Assembly: GCA_905201305.1 (NCBI GenBank)
Contig: CAJKNS010000027.1
Coordinates: 1-14,488, forward strand
Origin: an uncultured Eubacteriales bacterium
Lineage (GTDB): Bacteria > Bacillota > Clostridia > Oscillospirales > Oscillospiraceae
Reading direction: 5' to 3'
DNA: 14,488 bases
Shown here: one piece after another, positions 12,819 through 14,488 of the stretch
How positions within the stretch are numbered: position 1 is the stretch's first letter
Layout of the letters: every line of letters starts with the position of its first letter
Notes under the pieces: generated by a model
Told to the model about the DNA's origin: nothing
What the model saw: only the letters and a program-made list of their open reading frames with translations
The model's database searches: none
Program-made: the position numbers and the translations under genes

Positions 12819-14168
12819 ATGTCAGAAATCATTGGGTTGCTTGGTATTTTAGTGGCGTTCTTTATCGTCATCTACTTTACCTACAAGGGTTTTCATCTGG
12901 CGTATGTGGTCATGGTTGCATGTCTGGTTGTGCTGGTCACCAACAACATGCCCCTGATCCAGACCTTTAATGAAACCATCATGCCGAAGGTAGGCGAGCA
13001 GGCGGCAACGCTGCTTCCGCTTTATCTGTTTGGCGCAATTTTCGGTAAAATGTTCATTGATTCCGGCGCTGCCCATTCCCTGTCCCGGTTCCTGCTGAAC
13101 CTGCTGGGCAAGAATGCAAAGCCCCAGACCAAGCGGGTGTTTGGCTTCATCTGCGTGGTGTTCATGAACATGGTGTTCAACTATGTGGGCGTTGACCCCT
13201 TTGCATCCCTGTTCACCATGATCGGCATTGCCACCGGCGTTATGTATGAGGCGGATATCCCCAGAAAGTACATGCCTGTGATGCTGGTGCTGGGCTCCTC
13301 CATGGGCAATGTGGTGCCCGGCTCTCTGGCAGCGCCCAACATCCTGTGCCAGAACATCCTCAAGGACTTTGGCGTTACCTCCTGGTCCAGCACCATTGTG
13401 GGCTTTATCTATGTGCTGTTCGTTCTGGCTGCTTCCACGTTCTACATCAACCGCCGCATGGCGAAGGATGTGGAAAAGGGCGCAAAGTTTGAATACGGTC
13501 CTCTGGAGCCCGCTGTGGTGGATGAGAGCCATCTGCCCCACGTGATCCTGACCATTATTCCTCTGGTCGTCATCCCCGTGAGCTACAGCCTGTGGTTTTC
13601 TCAGGCAGCCTGGATGTCCATGGCAGTGGGCTGCATTGCCGGCATTATCTGCTATGGCGTGTACATCCCCAAGAAGGACGGCGTCAGCCGGGTGATGACC
13701 ATTGTGGACAGCATGAACGACGGCGTTACCATTGCCGGTGTTCCTGCCATTATCCTGCTGAACTTCACCCTGGGCTATGCCATTGAGGCAGCGCCTTCCT
13801 TTGAGACCATCAGCAACTTCTTTGTGAATATGCCTGGTCCCTCTCTGATTGCCCTGTCCATTATGGCAATCATGCTGCTGGGCGCCGCTGCTTCCGCTTC
13901 CGGCATGATTATTGCCGCCATGGCAGCTGCCAGCACCTTTATTCCCGTGCTGGGCGTGAATGCCACCAATGCATTCCGTGCGCTGGTTATGTCCACCACG
14001 GTGCTCGATTCCCTGCCCTTTGCAGGCGCCATTGTGGCAATGATGAGCATCACCGGCATCAAGTACAAGGAGGGCTATCCTCCCATCGCCATGACCACCA
14101 TGCTGTTTACCTTTATCGGTAACATCCTGGCGGTGCTGCTGATGACTGCGTTCCCGATGCTTCCTTAA
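12819..14168 (+). CDS. GntP-family permease (gluconate/hydroxy-acid:H+ symporter type)
   Basis: This 449-residue protein is hydrophobic throughout, with about 12 predicted membrane segments, the family's usual size. The GntP signature is clear near LYLFGAIFGKMFIDSGAA (68-85), and further conserved pore-type stretches with small residues (LGAAASASGMIIAAMAAAS) lie in the last third. The family imports gluconate, fructuronate, 3-hydroxybutyrate, glycerate and related acids with protons. The substrate cannot be told here because no catabolic gene is adjacent. The ATG at 12819 is chosen for AAAGGAGA 6 nt upstream; an in-frame extension back to 12705 would run through the promoter and has no ribosome binding site. 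It is monocistronic with its own promoter and terminator. Gene-poor, repeat-bearing DNA upstream suggests regulation. Confidence 0.9.
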   Translation: MSEIIGLLGILVAFFIVIYFTYKGFHLAYVVMVACLVVLVTNNMPLIQTFNETIMPKVGEQAATLLPLYLFGAIFGKMFIDSGAAHSLSRFLLNLLGKNAKPQTKRVFGFICVVFMNMVFNYVGVDPFASLFTMIGIATGVMYEADIPRKYMPVMLVLGSSMGNVVPGSLAAPNILCQNILKDFGVTSWSSTIVGFIYVLFVLAASTFYINRRMAKDVEKGAKFEYGPLEPAVVDESHLPHVILTIIPLVVIPVSYSLWFSQAAWMSMAVGCIAGIICYGVYIPKKDGVSRVMTIVDSMNDGVTIAGVPAIILLNFTLGYAIEAAPSFETISNFFVNMPGPSLIALSIMAIMLLGAAASASGMIIAAMAAASTFIPVLGVNATNAFRALVMSTTVLDSLPFAGAIVAMMSITGIKYKEGYPPIAMTTMLFTFIGNILAVLLMTAFPMLP

Positions 14169-14185
14169 TTAAGAGACATCTCAAA

Positions 14186-14217
14186 AAAATCCGCACAGCC
14201 AAAGCTGTGCGGATTTT
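14186..14217. terminator. Bidirectional intrinsic terminator between GntP and the NSS transporter
   Basis: AAAATCCGCACAGC (14186-14199) and GCTGTGCGGATTTT (14204-14217) form a perfect 14-bp stem with a CAAA loop. T runs on both sides (TTTTGCGTTTT on plus, ATTTTTTTGAG on minus) let it end both convergent genes. Confidence 0.9.
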
Positions 14218-14231
14218 GCGTTTTGGATAAG

Positions 14232-14488
14232 TTAAATCAATCCCTGCACCAAAATAATCAGAATCAGAATGGGCAGGATGAACTGGAAGTAGGGCTTGAG
14301 CCATTTCTTCATCTTCATACCGGAGCCGGTGTTGACCTCTTCAAAATAGTTGTCTGCACCCCAGCCCCATTTGGTGACGCAGAACAGCAGATAAATCAGG
14401 GAGCCGATGGGCAGCAGCAGGTTGCTTACCAGGAAGTCCTCGCTGTCCAGCACATCCCGGGCGCCGATGATGTGGAGGCTGCTCCAGA
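14232..14488 (-). CDS. Sodium-dependent transporter, NSS (SNF/SLC6) family, C-terminal part only
   Basis: The gene enters the window at its right edge, so only the last 85 or so residues are seen. They contain two hydrophobic segments: one around LLLPIGSLIYLLFCVTKW and one at the end (FQFILPILILIILVQGLI). They are separated by a hydrophilic stretch with FEEVNTGSGMK and KKWLKPY. This matches the last two helices of bacterial neurotransmitter:sodium symporters, where LPxG..., F(E)EAN.G.GLK and KWLRPY-like blocks are typical. The family imports amino acids with sodium. The TAA stop is at 14232-14234 and the shared terminator follows directly. The frame stays open to position 14488, so no start is assigned. 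Substrate unknown. Confidence 0.85.
   Translation of the reverse strand, partial: WSSLHIIGARDVLDSEDFLVSNLLLPIGSLIYLLFCVTKWGWGADNYFEEVNTGSGMKMKKWLKPYFQFILPILILIILVQGLI

Noticed and set aside
12434..12871. Small open frames of 80 (plus) and 118 (minus) codons in the 12.4-12.8 kb region
   Set aside because: No ribosome binding sites, unlike every real gene here; the minus frame runs through the GntP promoter, leader and start.
12849..13541. 230-codon minus-strand frame opposite the GntP gene
   Set aside because: His-rich antisense shadow of a strongly supported permease gene.

Overview
The window looks like chromosome from a moderately GC-rich, low-sporulation-signal Clostridia (Bacillota), most likely an Oscillospiraceae/Ruminococcaceae-type gut anaerobe. 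This rests on the gene content (DegV, DUF4317, BlaI/M56 pairs, clostridial-type Psd and PssA, GntP and NSS transporters), strong AAAGGAGG-type ribosome binding sites and sigma-A promoters with 17-bp spacers. The taxonomic call is an inference from family types and not a database result. No tRNA, rRNA, CRISPR array, insertion sequence or phage gene is visible.

Layout. At the left end a DegV-family fatty-acid-binding protein gene (223-1092, +) has its own promoter and ends in a bidirectional terminator. On the minus strand from 4430 to 1138 follows a tightly overlapping four-gene phospholipid operon: a UPF0104/MprF-type flippase-domain membrane protein, PssA (phosphatidylserine synthase), Psd (phosphatidylserine decarboxylase) and a PAP2_3-type phosphatase/phosphotransferase. 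PssA and Psd together give phosphatidylethanolamine. The two membrane proteins are probably lipid-handling partners.

The most interesting part is the minus-strand operon from 9412 to 4688: an orphan ABC-type solute-binding lipoprotein, an unrecognised two-helix membrane protein, a BlaI/MecI-family repressor, and an M56 (BlaR1-like) membrane metalloprotease. The protease's extracellular part does not look like a penicillin-binding sensor. Two perfect 12-bp dyads, TAACATTTGTTA and TAACAAATGTTA, lie inside and just downstream of the operon promoter. They resemble the TACA-NN-TGTA operators of the BlaI/CopY family. I read this as an autoregulated envelope-sensing system whose inducer is not a beta-lactam, with the lipoprotein and the small membrane protein as output or co-sensor. 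A DUF4317 gene (9592-10896, +) is transcribed divergently from a promoter about 20 bp away.

Further right are an O-antigen-ligase-like polytopic protein (12361-10961, -), a 450-bp non-coding region with an array of ATGTG-type repeats, a GntP-family permease (12819-14168, +) with an inverted repeat bracketing its promoter, and the C-terminal part of a sodium-dependent NSS-family transporter cut by the window end (14488-14232, -). Three of the four recognisable terminators sit between convergent genes and can serve both strands.
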